64,000 nt of DNA. Origin: Streptantibioticus ferralitis. GTDB lineage: Bacteria > Actinomycetota > Actinomycetes > Streptomycetales > Streptomycetaceae. Below, piece by piece: positions 35,085 to 44,349 of the stretch. Made by a program: the position numbers and the translations under genes. Positions within the stretch are counted from its first letter, which is position 1. Every line of letters begins with the position of its first letter. A model generated the notes under the pieces. It saw only the letters and a program-made list of their open reading frames with translations. It had not been told where the DNA came from and ran no database searches. The DNA lies in the NCBI RefSeq assembly GCF_029223525.1, contig NZ_JARHTQ010000009.1, positions 62,001-126,000 on the forward strand, written 5' to 3'.

Positions 35085-37457
35085 GTGCCGATGGCCCACG
35101 ATGATCCACCGCAGCCTACGCGCGGTCGCCCAGCCCCAGCCACGGTCCTGCACCGGCTCGCCACCGGGGCGGGCCGCGCCGCGCGTATCACTCATACGGA
35201 GCACCTGCCCCCTAGGACCGGTCGGCATGCCGATTGGCCTGATCAGATCCGCTCCGAAGTGATCGACGCGATCCGTGCGGCCGGGATCGCCCGTCCCTGG
35301 GAGCACCAGGCCCGGGCCGCGGAGCTGGCGCTACGGGGCGAATCCGTGGTCGTCGCCACCGGAACGGCGTCCGGAAAGTCACTCGGATACCTGGCCCCGG
35401 TGCTCAGCGCGCTGCTGGACGGCTCGGAGGCGCCCAATGGGCGTGGCGCGACGGCGCTGTATCTCGCCCCGACGAAGGCGCTCGCCGCCGACCAGCGACG
35501 AGCCGTGGCCGATCTGGCCGCCCCGCTCGGCACCGCCATCCGGCCCGCGGTCTACGACGGCGACACGCCGTTCGAGGAGCGCGAGTGGGTCCGCCAGTAC
35601 GCGACGTATGTGCTCACCAACCCCGACATGCTGCACCGCGGCATCCTGCCCGGCCATCCCCGCTGGTCCTCCTTCCTGCGCCAGCTGGCGTATGTGGTGA
35701 TCGACGAGTGCCACACCTACCGGGGCGTGTTCGGCTCGCACGTCGCCCAGGTGCTGCGGCGGCTGCGCCGGGTGTGCGCGCGTTACGGCGCGGATCCTGT
35801 CTTCCTCCTCGCCTCGGCCACCGCCGCCGACCCCGCCGCCGCGGCGGGACGGCTCACCGGAGTGCCGGTGACCGAGATCACCGACGACGCGTCCCCGCGC
35901 GGCGAGCTGGTCTTCGCCCTGTGGGAGCCGCCGCTGACCGAACTGAGCGGGGAGCGCGGCGCGCCGGTGCGCCGTACCGCGACCGCCGAGTCGGCCGACC
36001 TGCTGACCGACCTGGTGGTCCAGGGCACCCGCACGGTGGCGTTCGTACGCTCCCGGCGGGCGGCCGAGCTGATCGCACTGCTCGCACAGGACAAGCTCAG
36101 CGCGGTCGACCGCTCGCTCGCCGGGCGGGTCGGCGCCTATCGCGGCGGTTATCTGCCCGAGGAGCGCCGGGCGATCGAGCGGGAGCTGCACAGCGGCCGC
36201 CTCCTCGGCCTCGCCTCGACCACCGCCCTGGAACTGGGCGTGGACATCTCCGGTCTGGACGCGGTGCTGCTGGCCGGATATCCGGGCACCCGGGCCTCGC
36301 TGTGGCAGCAGGCGGGGCGCGCCGGGCGGGCGGGCCAGGGGGCGCTGGCGGTGCTCATCGCCCGCGACGATCCGCTGGACACCTATCTCGTGCACCATCC
36401 GGAGGCGCTGTTCGACCGGCCGGTGGAGTCCACCGTGCTGGATCCGGACAACCCCTATGTGCTGGCACCCCACTTGTGCGCGGCCGCCGCCGAACTCCCG
36501 CTCACCGAGGCCGACCTCGCGCTCTTCGGCCCCGAAGCACTTGATCTGATACCCCAGTTGGAGAAGCGCGGTCTGCTGCGGCGCCGTAGGGACTCCTGGT
36601 ACTGGACCCGGCGGGAGCGCGCCGCCGACCTCACCGACATCCGCGGCGAGGGCGGCCGTCCCGTCCAGGTGGTCGAAGCGACGACCGGACGGCTGCTGGG
36701 CACCGTCGACCCGTCCGCCGCGCACGCCACCGTCCACGACGGTGCGGTCCACCTCCATCAGGGACGCACCTACCTGGTGAACCACCTTGACCTCGACGAC
36801 AACGTGGCGCTGGTCGAGGAGGCCGATCCGCCGTACTCCACGATGGCCCGCGACACGACCGCCATCTCCATCCTCGGCACGGAGACCGAGGAGCCGTGGG
36901 GTGAGGCCCGGCTGTCCTTCGGCTCGGTCGAGGTGACCCATCAGGTCGTCTCGTTCCTGCGTCGCAAGCTGATCACCGGCGAGGTGCTCGGCGAGACCAA
37001 ACTCGATCTGCCGCCGCGCACGCTGCGCACCAGGGCGGTGTGGTGGACCCTCACCGAGGACCAGTTGGAGCGGGCCCGCATTCATCCGGAAGAGCTGCCG
37101 GGCGCCCTGCACGCGGCGGAACACGCCTCCATCGGCATCCTGCCGCTGTTCGCGACCTGCGACCGCTGGGACATCGGCGGGGTCTCCTTCCCACTGCACC
37201 CCGACACGGGCCTGCCGACCGTCTTCGTCTATGACGGCCACCCGGGCGGTGCGGGCTTCGCCGAACGCGCCTACCGGACCGCGCGGGCCTGGCTCACGGC
37301 GACGCGCGAGGCGATCGCCGCGTGCGAGTGCGAGTTCGGATGCCCTTCGTGCATCCAGTCCCCCAAGTGCGGAAACGGCAACGACCCGTTGGACAAGCCG
37401 GCCGCGGTACGCCTGCTGGACTGCCTGCTGGCCGCCGGCATCGGCGACGCCGGCTGA
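35085..37457 (+). CDS. DEAD/DEAH-box helicase with C-terminal DUF1998 zinc domain (MrfA-like)
   Basis: 790 residues. Helicase core motifs: I in ATGTASGKS, DECH box in VVIDECHTYRG, III in LLASATA, V in GLASTTALELGVDISGLDAV, VI in LWQQAGRAGRAG. The C-terminal domain has four cysteines in CECEFGCPSCIQSPKCGNG, the signature of MrfA/YprA-type 3'-5' DNA helicases that act in a UvrABC-independent repair of mitomycin-C damage. GTG 35085 and ATG 35091 are both possible starts and no clear ribosome site is seen. It is divergent from bldG. Confidence 0.9.
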   Translation: MPMAHDDPPQPTRGRPAPATVLHRLATGAGRAARITHTEHLPPRTGRHADWPDQIRSEVIDAIRAAGIARPWEHQARAAELALRGESVVVATGTASGKSLGYLAPVLSALLDGSEAPNGRGATALYLAPTKALAADQRRAVADLAAPLGTAIRPAVYDGDTPFEEREWVRQYATYVLTNPDMLHRGILPGHPRWSSFLRQLAYVVIDECHTYRGVFGSHVAQVLRRLRRVCARYGADPVFLLASATAADPAAAAGRLTGVPVTEITDDASPRGELVFALWEPPLTELSGERGAPVRRTATAESADLLTDLVVQGTRTVAFVRSRRAAELIALLAQDKLSAVDRSLAGRVGAYRGGYLPEERRAIERELHSGRLLGLASTTALELGVDISGLDAVLLAGYPGTRASLWQQAGRAGRAGQGALAVLIARDDPLDTYLVHHPEALFDRPVESTVLDPDNPYVLAPHLCAAAAELPLTEADLALFGPEALDLIPQLEKRGLLRRRRDSWYWTRRERAADLTDIRGEGGRPVQVVEATTGRLLGTVDPSAAHATVHDGAVHLHQGRTYLVNHLDLDDNVALVEEADPPYSTMARDTTAISILGTETEEPWGEARLSFGSVEVTHQVVSFLRRKLITGEVLGETKLDLPPRTLRTRAVWWTLTEDQLERARIHPEELPGALHAAEHASIGILPLFATCDRWDIGGVSFPLHPDTGLPTVFVYDGHPGGAGFAERAYRTARAWLTATREAIAACECEFGCPSCIQSPKCGNGNDPLDKPAAVRLLDCLLAAGIGDAG

Positions 37458-37796
37458 CTGCGGCCCCGCACGGGCGCGCACCTGGGCCGGGCCCATCGGC
37501 ACTGGTAGCCCGCCGCCCCGCACCTCCGCCACCACATCGGCCACCGCGCCTCGCACCGAGCAGGACACCAGCCGCGCGCCCTGTGCCACGGCCACCCGCT
37601 CCGCGCCCCGGCAGGCCGATTCCTGGCCGTCCAGCGCATGGTCCGCGGCCGCGAGGGCGGCCAAGTCGGCGGCGGCGCCCGCCCGATGGCGTACCGCGAC
37701 CGCCTGACCGAGCGCGAGCAGGGCGGCGAAGACCGTGCACAGCGCTCCGGCGAGCACCAGCGCCCAGATCGTGGCCGACCCGCGGTCCCGGCTCAC
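37458..37796 (-). CDS. Rv3654c-family TadE-like secreted protein, 3' end unclear
   Basis: GTG 37796 overlaps the previous gene's stop (GTGA). The product starts VSRDRGSATIWALVLAGALC with one membrane segment. It continues FAALLALGQAVAVRHRAGAA, then DLAALAAADHALDGQESACR, ending in the family's usual RARAGP. It is a pseudopilin-like partner in the tad locus. The frame does not stop near the normal end: it stays open through the antisense of the helicase gene to 35379. I give only the recognisable part; the true end is undetermined. A lost stop codon or a frameshift is possible. Confidence 0.6.
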
Positions 37797-38176
37797 CGGA
37801 CCGTGTCCTCTGCCAGCGCCGCCGCCTCCGCGCCGACCGTGGCCGAGAGCAGCCCGGCCAGCCGCCCCGGCCCCAGCGACCGTGCGGTCACCCGCACCCG
37901 CACCAGGTCCCCGTCCCGCCGCAGATCGACAACTGCCCCGCGCGGAGCGGCCGTTGCCGCCGCCGCCAGCGCGGCGGACCGTGGCTCGGATCGTGCGGCG
38001 GCCCGTGCCCCGGCGCGGGCGGCGTCCACGCACCGGATCTGTGCGGCCGCCGTCATCAGGCCCCACAGCAGCATCGCGGTGAACACCACCAGCACCGGGA
38101 CCACCACCGCCGCCTCGGCGGTCACATAGCCGGTGTCGCCGGACACCTGATGTACGGCAGGCTCAGAAGGAGACAT
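37793..38176 (-). CDS. TadE-family pilus minor pilin
   Basis: 127 residues. A short N-terminus is followed by the TadE signature GYVTAEAAVVVPVLVVFTAML with the conserved Glu after the membrane-segment start. The mature part AAQIRCVDAARAGARAAARSE contains the single conserved Cys. TadE-like proteins are pre-pilins processed by a prepilin peptidase and incorporated in or regulating Flp pili. Start overlaps the upstream gene by 14 bases and stop overlaps the next by four, showing tight coupling. Confidence 0.85.
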   Translation of the reverse strand: MSPSEPAVHQVSGDTGYVTAEAAVVVPVLVVFTAMLLWGLMTAAAQIRCVDAARAGARAAARSEPRSAALAAAATAAPRGAVVDLRRDGDLVRVRVTARSLGPGRLAGLLSATVGAEAAALAEDTVR

Positions 38177-38378
38177 CGAGCGCCCTCTTGATCATCCCGC
38201 TGAGCGCCGAGCTCACCGCCCCACTGGTGACGACCTTGTACAGCACGGCCGCGAAGGCACAGGCCGCCAGCGTGCCCACGGCGTATTCGGCCGTGCTCAT
38301 TCCGGCGTCCGCGGCCGCCCCGCGTACCCCGCTCCATCGGCCGCGCAGCCGACCGACGATGCTTACCGCTGCGAACAT
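38163..38378 (-). CDS. DUF4244 Flp-pilin-like protein
   Basis: 71 residues from ATG 38378, preceded by GGGGGAGAG. It contains DAGMSTAEYAVGTLAACAFA, with Glu at position +5-like spacing after the Gly and a single hydrophobic helix. It ends GMIKRALDVSF. This is the Flp major pilin equivalent in actinobacterial tad loci, cleaved after the basic/Gly segment. It begins the distal half of the tad cluster, 160 bp after tadC, and could be separately transcribed because a pilin is needed in excess. Confidence 0.85.
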   Translation of the reverse strand: MFAAVSIVGRLRGRWSGVRGAAADAGMSTAEYAVGTLAACAFAAVLYKVVTSGAVSSALSGMIKRALDVSF

Positions 38379-38538
38379 CTCTCCCCCTGAGGTTTGTTGG
38401 GTTGTGTTGTGTGCCGTGAGTGGCAGATGTGCCTTATGGGGATGGCGCGTTGTGATCCGCGCCAAGTCCTCCGTGAGTTGTGGTCCCGTCCGTTCGGTCC
38501 GTCCGTCCCTGCGTGCGTGTCCGCAGTGCGGTACCGCA

Positions 38539-39321
38539 TCACCTCGCTCGTGTCATCGCCTCCGCCAGTCCGATCACCACCGGAACCACGCCGATCACCA
38601 GGAACGCCGGAAGGAAGCACAGGCCCAGTGGCGCTGTGGCCACCACTCCGGCGCGGCGCGCCCGGCTGTTGGCCGACCGGCTCCGCTCGGCGCGGCATTC
38701 AGCGGCCAGCCGCGAGACGGCGGCGACGGGCGGCACTCCCGTGGTGGAGGCACGCGCCATCCAGCTCCCAAGTCCGGCCGCTCCAGGGAGCGTTCCCAGC
38801 CGGATCCAGCACTGGATCGGGTCGGCGCCGAGCCGTAGCTCCGCCGCGACCCTGCGCAACGCCTCACCCAGCGGCCCGTCGAGGGTGCGGCCCACCGCGT
38901 CGGCGGCGTCCGCCGGGGCGGCCCCCGCCGTCAGGCAGGCGGCCAGCAGATCTGCCGCGAACGGCAGTTGGCGCCCCGCGCCGCGCGCCTCGTCGGCGGC
39001 TGTCCGCCTGGGCCTTCGCTGCCAGCGGCGTATGCCGTACGCCCCGGCGACTCCAGCCGCACACCCGATCGGGCCGCCCACCACGACGGTGAGCCCGATT
39101 CCGGCCGCCGCCGGTCCCGCCCACTCATGGAGCTTCCGCTGGGCGACCAAGCGCAGTCCGGGCCACGGCGTACGCCGGATGCGTTCGACGCCGAGCAGCC
39201 GTTCGCGGCGCCGTCTGGCCGCCCGCTCGCGGTGCGCCGAGACCAGTGCCGCCGCTGTGCACAGGGCAGCCGCCACCAGCGCCCCCGCCGTCCCCAGCCT
39301 GTGGACAACATCCCCGCTCAT
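38539..39321 (-). CDS. tadC: TadC-like type II secretion F-domain protein
   Basis: 260 residues from ATG 39321, with GGAGG upstream and a four-base overlap with tadB. It has an N-terminal membrane segment (AGALVAAALCTAAALVSA) and a pair in the middle (GIGLTVVVGGPIGCAAGVAG). The T2SSF domain has PFAADLLAACLTAGAAPADA and a final segment LCFLPAFLVIGVVPVVIGL. It is the second inner-membrane platform protein of the Flp pilus machine. The following 160 bp are T/G-rich repeats without a gene. Confidence 0.85.
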   Translation of the reverse strand: MSGDVVHRLGTAGALVAAALCTAAALVSAHRERAARRRRERLLGVERIRRTPWPGLRLVAQRKLHEWAGPAAAGIGLTVVVGGPIGCAAGVAGAYGIRRWQRRPRRTAADEARGAGRQLPFAADLLAACLTAGAAPADAADAVGRTLDGPLGEALRRVAAELRLGADPIQCWIRLGTLPGAAGLGSWMARASTTGVPPVAAVSRLAAECRAERSRSANSRARRAGVVATAPLGLCFLPAFLVIGVVPVVIGLAEAMTRAR

Positions 39322-40250
39322 GTCGCCTCCTGTGCCGCGCTGACGATGCGGGCGGTCCATGCCAGCCCGGCCCACTCCAACGCACCGCCGCTCAACAGGC
39401 AGCCGAGCCCGGTCGGGGTACGCAGCAGCACCCGCAGCGGATCGGCGCCGAGAGTGGCGCCCAGCACCACACCGAAGACCGGGAGCAGTGCGAGCATCAC
39501 GGCGGTCGAGCGCGGACCCGCCAACTGAGCCCGCAAGTCCTCCCGTTGATCACGCTCGGCCCGTAGGGCGGCCGCCACCCGGTCGAGGCCGTCGGCGAGT
39601 CCGGCGCCGCCGTCCACCGACACCTCCCAGCACGCGGCGACCCCCGCCAGCCCCTCGGCGCCCGGCCTGGCGGCCGCCTCCCGCAGTGCGGCCGCCACAT
39701 CACCGCCGAAGCGGGCCGCCGCCAGCAGCGGTGTCACCCACTCCGCCGTGCCGGGACCGTCCGGCCCACGCAGCCGTTCAACTGCCTCGGCCAGCGCGGC
39801 GTCCGGCGGTCGGCCAGCGCGCAGATCTCCGGCGACAGCGGTGCACAGACCGGCTACCGCCTCCTGCCAACGCTCAGTCGCCAGCCGCCGCGCCCGGACC
39901 CGCAGCAGGCGCCGGACGTACGGTGTGGCGAGCCCGCCGACCAGCGCCGGGACCGGCGAGTGGGCGAACAGCGCCAGCGCCGTCCCAGCCACCGGGCACC
40001 ACACCTCACGACCGAACCGGAATCCCAACCGGTCCTCGATGCCCGCTCTGCCCCGCCGCAGCCCGGCTCGCGCTCGGCCTCGATAGGCCCGCCAGCGCAT
40101 CACGCCCAGAGGGGCCGCGGCGGCCCGGCCGCCGTCCGCGAGCATCAGCCGGGCCCTGCGTGCCGCCTCGTCCTGCCGGTGCAGCCGCCACACGGCGCCA
40201 GCCGCGCAGACCGCCGCGCACCACACCGTGAGCAGTTCGGCGCCCCTCAT
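39318..40250 (-). CDS. tadB: TadB-like type II secretion F-domain protein
   Basis: 310 residues. N-terminal membrane segment LLTVWCAAVCAAGAVWRLH, then a basic cytoplasmic region, a membrane pair near residue 90-110, and a T2SSF domain (LCTAVAGDLRAGRPPDAALA, ACWEVSVDGGAGLADGLDRVA). C-terminal segments include VMLALLPVFGVVLGATLG. It forms the membrane platform with TadC that couples TadA ATPase to pilus extrusion. Overlaps both neighbours by four bases. Confidence 0.88.
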   Translation of the reverse strand: MRGAELLTVWCAAVCAAGAVWRLHRQDEAARRARLMLADGGRAAAAPLGVMRWRAYRGRARAGLRRGRAGIEDRLGFRFGREVWCPVAGTALALFAHSPVPALVGGLATPYVRRLLRVRARRLATERWQEAVAGLCTAVAGDLRAGRPPDAALAEAVERLRGPDGPGTAEWVTPLLAAARFGGDVAAALREAAARPGAEGLAGVAACWEVSVDGGAGLADGLDRVAAALRAERDQREDLRAQLAGPRSTAVMLALLPVFGVVLGATLGADPLRVLLRTPTGLGCLLSGGALEWAGLAWTARIVSAAQEAT

Positions 40251-41443
40251 CGGGCACCTCGCTCACACAACGCGGCCAACCGCGGCCAGCCGCGCTCCCG
40301 CTCATAGCGGCCGTCGGCGCCGCGCAGCACGGCCGGAACGGTACCGACGAGCCCGCCGCTGTCCCGCTCCAGTACGTGGATCTCGGCGACCCGGCGCTGC
40401 CCGGACCGGTCACGGACCAGATGGACGACGACCGAGAGCGCGGCCGCGAGCTGGCTGTGCAGCGCCGCGCGCCCCAGCCCGGCCGTGGAACCCAGCGCCT
40501 CCAGTCTGGCGGGGACATCGCAGGCCGCGTTGGCATGCACGGTTCCACAGCCGCCCTCGTGCCCGGTGTTGAGCGCGGAGAGCAGGTCCAGCACCTCGGG
40601 CCCGCGCACCTCGCCGACCACCAGGCGGTCGGGCCGCATACGCAGTGCCTGCCGGACGAGGTCCCGCAGCGTCACGATGCCGACGCCCTCCTGGTTGGCT
40701 GGGCGGGTCTCCAGCCGCACCACATGCGGGTGTTCGGGCCGCAGCTCCGCCGAGTCCTCGGCGAGCACGATCCGTTCGCCCGTTCCGACCAGCCCGAGCA
40801 GCGTGCTCAACAGCGTTGTCTTTCCACAGCCCGTCCCGCCGCTGACGAGGAAGGACAACCGGGCGTCGACCACCGCTCGCAGCAGCCGCGCCGCCTCGGC
40901 GTCCACGTTGCCCGCCTCGACGAGCTCGGCGAGGGTGAAGGCGCGGGTCCGAACCACCCGCAGGGACAGGCATGGCGCGCCGATCGCGACGGGTGGCAGC
41001 ACCGCGTGCAGCCGGGTGCCATCCGGCAGCCGTGCGTCGACCCAGGGACGGGCGTCGTCCAGCCGCCGACCGGCCGCTGTCGCAAGACGCTGTGCGAGCT
41101 TGCGGACGGCCGCCGCGTCGCGGAACCGGATCCCGGTCCGCTCCAGGCCCGAGCCGCGGTCCACCCACACTTCATCCGGCCCGTTGACCAGTACGTCCGT
41201 AACCCCGGGTTCGGCCAGCAGTGGCTCAAGCAACCCGGCACCCACCATCTCGGAGCGCAGCGCCCGGACCACCCCGAGCACGGCGGTGTCGCCGAGCAGC
41301 CGTCCCTGAGCACGTAACGCGGCGGCGACCGCCGCCGGTGTGGGTTCGCGCCCGGACTCGGCCAGCGTGAGTCGCACCGCGTCGAGCAGCGCCGCACGGT
41401 CGCCCGGGTCGGTGCGGAGGCGTGGGGTGTCGATGGTGTTCAT
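40247..41443 (-). CDS. tadA: TadA-like secretion ATPase
   Basis: 398 residues. Hexameric GspE/TadA-family ATPase powering Flp pilus assembly. Visible: N-terminal N1 domain (GVTDVLVNGPDEVWVDRGSG), Walker A SGGTGCGKTTLLS at ~201-209, Asp box RIVLAEDSAELRP, Walker B-type RPDRLVVGEVRGPEVLDLL, and the His box HANAACDVPARLEALG. Cytoplasmic, acting on TadB/TadC. Overlaps tadB (ATGA) and is overlapped by the tadZ/ssd gene, so the operon is ssd-tadA-tadB-tadC. Confidence 0.93.
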   Translation of the reverse strand: MNTIDTPRLRTDPGDRAALLDAVRLTLAESGREPTPAAVAAALRAQGRLLGDTAVLGVVRALRSEMVGAGLLEPLLAEPGVTDVLVNGPDEVWVDRGSGLERTGIRFRDAAAVRKLAQRLATAAGRRLDDARPWVDARLPDGTRLHAVLPPVAIGAPCLSLRVVRTRAFTLAELVEAGNVDAEAARLLRAVVDARLSFLVSGGTGCGKTTLLSTLLGLVGTGERIVLAEDSAELRPEHPHVVRLETRPANQEGVGIVTLRDLVRQALRMRPDRLVVGEVRGPEVLDLLSALNTGHEGGCGTVHANAACDVPARLEALGSTAGLGRAALHSQLAAALSVVVHLVRDRSGQRRVAEIHVLERDSGGLVGTVPAVLRGADGRYERERGWPRLAALCERGAR

Positions 41444-42984
41444 ACGGCCACGCTCCCGCCGCTGGGCAGTGCCTCGGCGAGGAACGCCGTACAGAACCTG
41501 GCGAGGGGTCCGCGGCCGTTGCCACCGGGCGGCCTACCGCCATTGACGGCTTCCAACAGCCCGTGTTCCGGTGGGAGTTCCCCGGCGAGCCGCAGCCCCA
41601 GCAGCCGAGCGATCTCCTCGTCGTCGAGGCCGGAGGGGTAGGGGCCGCGCGCCACCACCCGTAGGTCGGGCAGGATCATGCCGATCCGGGACGCCACCCG
41701 GTCGGCCGCCGCGACGGCCCGCAACTCGGCGGGGACCACGAGCAGTCCGACATCGGCCTGGGAAAGCGCCTCGACCACGCCGTCGTCCACCCGGCGCGGA
41801 AGGTCCACCACGACCACCCCGCCGCGCCGCCGGGCGGCGCCGAGGACCGAGCGCATCGCGTCCGGGGTGATGACGACCGAGTCGCCGCGGTCCCAGCTCA
41901 GCACGCTGAGATCGTGCAGCCGAGGCAGGGACTCCTCCAACGCTCCGCTGCTGACCCGGCCCTGGGACTCGGCGAGGTCGGGCCACCTCAGACCCGCGGA
42001 ACGCTCACCGCCGAGCAGTACGTCCAGTCCGCCGCCCAGTGGATCGCCGTCGATCAGCATCGTGCGGCGCCCGCCGCGCGCTGCGGTCACCGCGAGCGCG
42101 CAGGCGAGGGTGCTGGCCCCGGCGCCGCCCCTGCCGCCGACCACGCCGATGGTCAGCGCCGGTTCGCCAACGCCCTCCGCGGCGTCGGCGATCCGGTCCA
42201 CCAGCCAGCTCTCGGCGTCGGGCAGGAACAGCACATGGTCGGCGCCGATGCCCACCGCCCGCCGCCACACGCCCTGGTCGTCGAGGTCCCGTCCGATGAG
42301 CAGGACTCCGGAACGCCGCTGCATACCGCGCAGGGCCACCGAGCGGTCATCACCGACGAGGATCAGCGGCGCCGATGCCCAACTTCCGGGACTGGCCGGC
42401 GAGCCGTAGGCGACTTCCGGCTCCACGCCCGCGGCCGCGCACAGCCGCAGCAGATCATCGAGCAGGTCCTCGTCCTCGGTGACGATCAGCGGGACCCCGG
42501 CCCTGAGCGCGCGGGGGACACGGCCCGGCCGTGGCTCCGTACGCCCGGGCCGCGGGTCCGACCCAGTCGGCCCCGGTCGCGGCTCTGGCTCCGCGGGTTC
42601 GGGCCGGACACTCCGCTTCCGGTCTTCCACGGACGCCGGTGGCGTTTTCTGCTCCCGGTTCTCGGCGGGTTCCCCACTCCGATCCCCAGCCAGATCCCCG
42701 GCCTCCCGGGCTCGGCACCGTTCCCTGCCGCGCGGCACGGTCTCCCGGCCGCAGTCTTCCGGTTCCCCGTTCCGATCCCCCGCCTGCCGAGCCTGCCCGC
42801 GCCGCAGCGCGACCGGACTCCACTCCTCCTCTTCCTCGTTCAGCTGTGCGGGCTCCTGGGTCTGGCCACGGGAGACCGCACTGCGCGGACCTGGCCGCTT
42901 TTCCTTTGGCGTTTGGCCCGCCCGTCCAGTCCGGCCGATCCTCCCGGTCCGTTCTGGAGTGTCCGGTGAGATGGATTCGGTCAT
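41440..42984 (-). CDS. ssd: TadZ/CpaE-like ATPase (Ssd, septum-site-determining family)
   Basis: 514 residues. The first ~165 are a disordered, charged Pro/Arg/Glu-rich extension. A response-regulator-like domain (VPLIVTEDEDLLDDLLRLCA) follows. Then comes a MinD-like ATPase with a deviant Walker A VVGGRGGAGASTLACALAV, DGDPLGGGLDVLL and VVVVDLPRRVD. TadZ proteins localise the pilus machine, and the mycobacterial homologue (Rv3660c) influences septum formation. First gene of the tad operon; its upstream region contains a DnaA-box-like site and two hairpin-forming repeats. Confidence 0.85.
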   Translation of the reverse strand: MTESISPDTPERTGRIGRTGRAGQTPKEKRPGPRSAVSRGQTQEPAQLNEEEEEWSPVALRRGQARQAGDRNGEPEDCGRETVPRGRERCRAREAGDLAGDRSGEPAENREQKTPPASVEDRKRSVRPEPAEPEPRPGPTGSDPRPGRTEPRPGRVPRALRAGVPLIVTEDEDLLDDLLRLCAAAGVEPEVAYGSPASPGSWASAPLILVGDDRSVALRGMQRRSGVLLIGRDLDDQGVWRRAVGIGADHVLFLPDAESWLVDRIADAAEGVGEPALTIGVVGGRGGAGASTLACALAVTAARGGRRTMLIDGDPLGGGLDVLLGGERSAGLRWPDLAESQGRVSSGALEESLPRLHDLSVLSWDRGDSVVITPDAMRSVLGAARRRGGVVVVDLPRRVDDGVVEALSQADVGLLVVPAELRAVAAADRVASRIGMILPDLRVVARGPYPSGLDDEEIARLLGLRLAGELPPEHGLLEAVNGGRPPGGNGRGPLARFCTAFLAEALPSGGSVAV

Positions 42985-43109
42985 GGCCCCCTCACTTCCC
43001 TCGCTGATACCGCGTACCTCGCGGGCCTTCTTGCCTCGCGGTTCTTCACGGTGGAGGAAGACCAGGAATCGAGTGGATCTTGGTCAAAAACAGGGGATAA
43101 CTCGACGGT

Positions 43110-43118
43110 TGTGGATAA
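43110..43118 (-). promoter_or_regulatory. DnaA-box-like site TTATCCACA
   Basis: Minus strand reads TTATCCACA, the E. coli consensus DnaA box. Eighteen bases away is TTATCCCCT, a degenerate second copy. It lies 126 bases upstream of the ssd start. Confidence 0.35.
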
Positions 43119-43273
43119 CTCCGCCACTCACACGGGTGAGTTCTCCGCGATAGCGCAACGATTACGGACCGTCACGCGTCGTATGTGTCACCAGACAGGG
43201 AGGGGCAGAGAAATGATCATGAAAAATGCGGCGGCCGAACCGGCCAGGCGGTGTGAAATGTACCCGGACATGC

Positions 43274-43308
43274 GACGACCCCCGCCGGGGGGGAGAGCGG
43301 GGGTCGTC
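43274..43308. terminator. 12-bp GC-rich hairpin in the ssd-HAD intergenic region
   Basis: GACGACCCCCGC (43274-43285) pairs with 43297-43308. It sits 136 bases upstream of the HAD start and could act as a leader hairpin; no gene ends here, so it is not an ordinary terminator. Confidence 0.4.
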
Positions 43309-43443
43309 CCCACGGCCGACTCGGGGGGGGAGGAGCCGGACCGGGTTAGCACGGTCGCGAACGATCCGTGACTTCCATGGTGTACCCGAAGGCCTTCTCA
43401 GGCAAACCCACGCGCCTGAGCTTACGCCGAATGGTGGGTGCCT

Positions 43444-44268
43444 ATGCTCGTCCTCGTGGAAAACCACTCCTTGCCGCGAACAGCCGCCTTCTTCGATCTC
43501 GACAAGACGGTCATCGCGAAGTCGAGCACCCTGGCCTTCAGCAAGTCCTTCTATCAAGGCGGACTGATCAACCGTCGGGCCGTGCTGCGCACTGCTTATG
43601 CCCAGTTCGTCTATCTGCTCGGAGGTGCGGACCACGATCAAATGGAACGTATGCGGGAGTATCTGTCGGCGCTCTGCCGTGGCTGGAACGTCCAGCAGGT
43701 ACGGGAGATCGTCGCCGAGACGCTGCACGACCTGATCGACCCGCTCATCTACGACGAGGCCGCCTCTCTGATCGAGGAGCACCACGCCGCCGGTCGCGAC
43801 GTGGTCATCGTGAGCACCTCGGGCGCCGAGGTCGTCGAGCCGATCGGGGCGATCCTCGGCGCCGACCATGTGGTCGCCACCCGCATGGTGGTCGAGGACG
43901 GCCGCTACACCGGAGAGATCGAGTACTACGCGTACGCCGACACCAAGGCGAAGGCGATCGCCGAGCTCGCCGAGACCGAGGGATACGACCTCGACCGCTG
44001 CTACGCCTACAGCGACTCGGCGACCGATGTCCCGATGCTGGAGTCGGTGGGGCATCCGTACGCGGTCAACCCGGACCGTGCGCTGCGCCGCGAGGCGATC
44101 GCGCGGGAATGGCCGGTGCTGACGTTCAGCCGCCCGGTCCGGCTACGCCAGCGGATTCCGTCGATGCCGAGCCGCCCCGTTCTCGCCGTGGCCGCCGCGG
44201 CGGGGGCCGTCGCCACCGCGGGCCTCGTCTGGTACGTGTCCCGCCGCCGCAAGCCCGTAATGCCCTGA
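43444..44268 (+). CDS. HAD-family hydrolase (SerB-like, IB subfamily) with C-terminal membrane anchor
   Basis: 274 residues from ATG 43444, or two more from GTG 43438. Motif I FFDLDKTVIAKS has nucleophile D18 and acid D20. Motif II is VIVSTSG and the motif III/IV region is CYAYSDSATDVPMLESVG. The cap domain is helical (GWNVQQVREIVAETLHDLID). A C-terminal segment VLAVAAAAGAVATAGLVWYV followed by RRRK would anchor it in the membrane. A phosphomonoesterase, perhaps lipid or serine phosphate; the substrate is unknown. Same context in mycobacteria (Rv3661) beside ssd. Confidence 0.9.
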   Translation: MLVLVENHSLPRTAAFFDLDKTVIAKSSTLAFSKSFYQGGLINRRAVLRTAYAQFVYLLGGADHDQMERMREYLSALCRGWNVQQVREIVAETLHDLIDPLIYDEAASLIEEHHAAGRDVVIVSTSGAEVVEPIGAILGADHVVATRMVVEDGRYTGEIEYYAYADTKAKAIAELAETEGYDLDRCYAYSDSATDVPMLESVGHPYAVNPDRALRREAIAREWPVLTFSRPVRLRQRIPSMPSRPVLAVAAAAGAVATAGLVWYVSRRRKPVMP

Positions 44269-44349
44269 GCGCACCATTAGTTGTTCCTTGAGGCTAAAAG
44301 TAAAGAACTGCGGCCGGGGGTTCCGCTTCCCCGGGGCGCGGAGTAGAAA

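Larger units (their letters stand above)
42985..43443. other. Intergenic region between ssd and the HAD gene
   Basis: 459 bp between divergent genes, holding both promoters. I see the repeat GGATAACTC twice at 18-bp spacing (43095-43121), a DnaA-type box, and the hairpin at 43274-43308. No convincing gene is present. Confidence 0.6.

Noticed and set aside
37271-37639. Alternative minus-strand frame for the pilus gene end
   Set aside because: Arg/Trp-rich shadow frame unrelated to the TadE-like protein.
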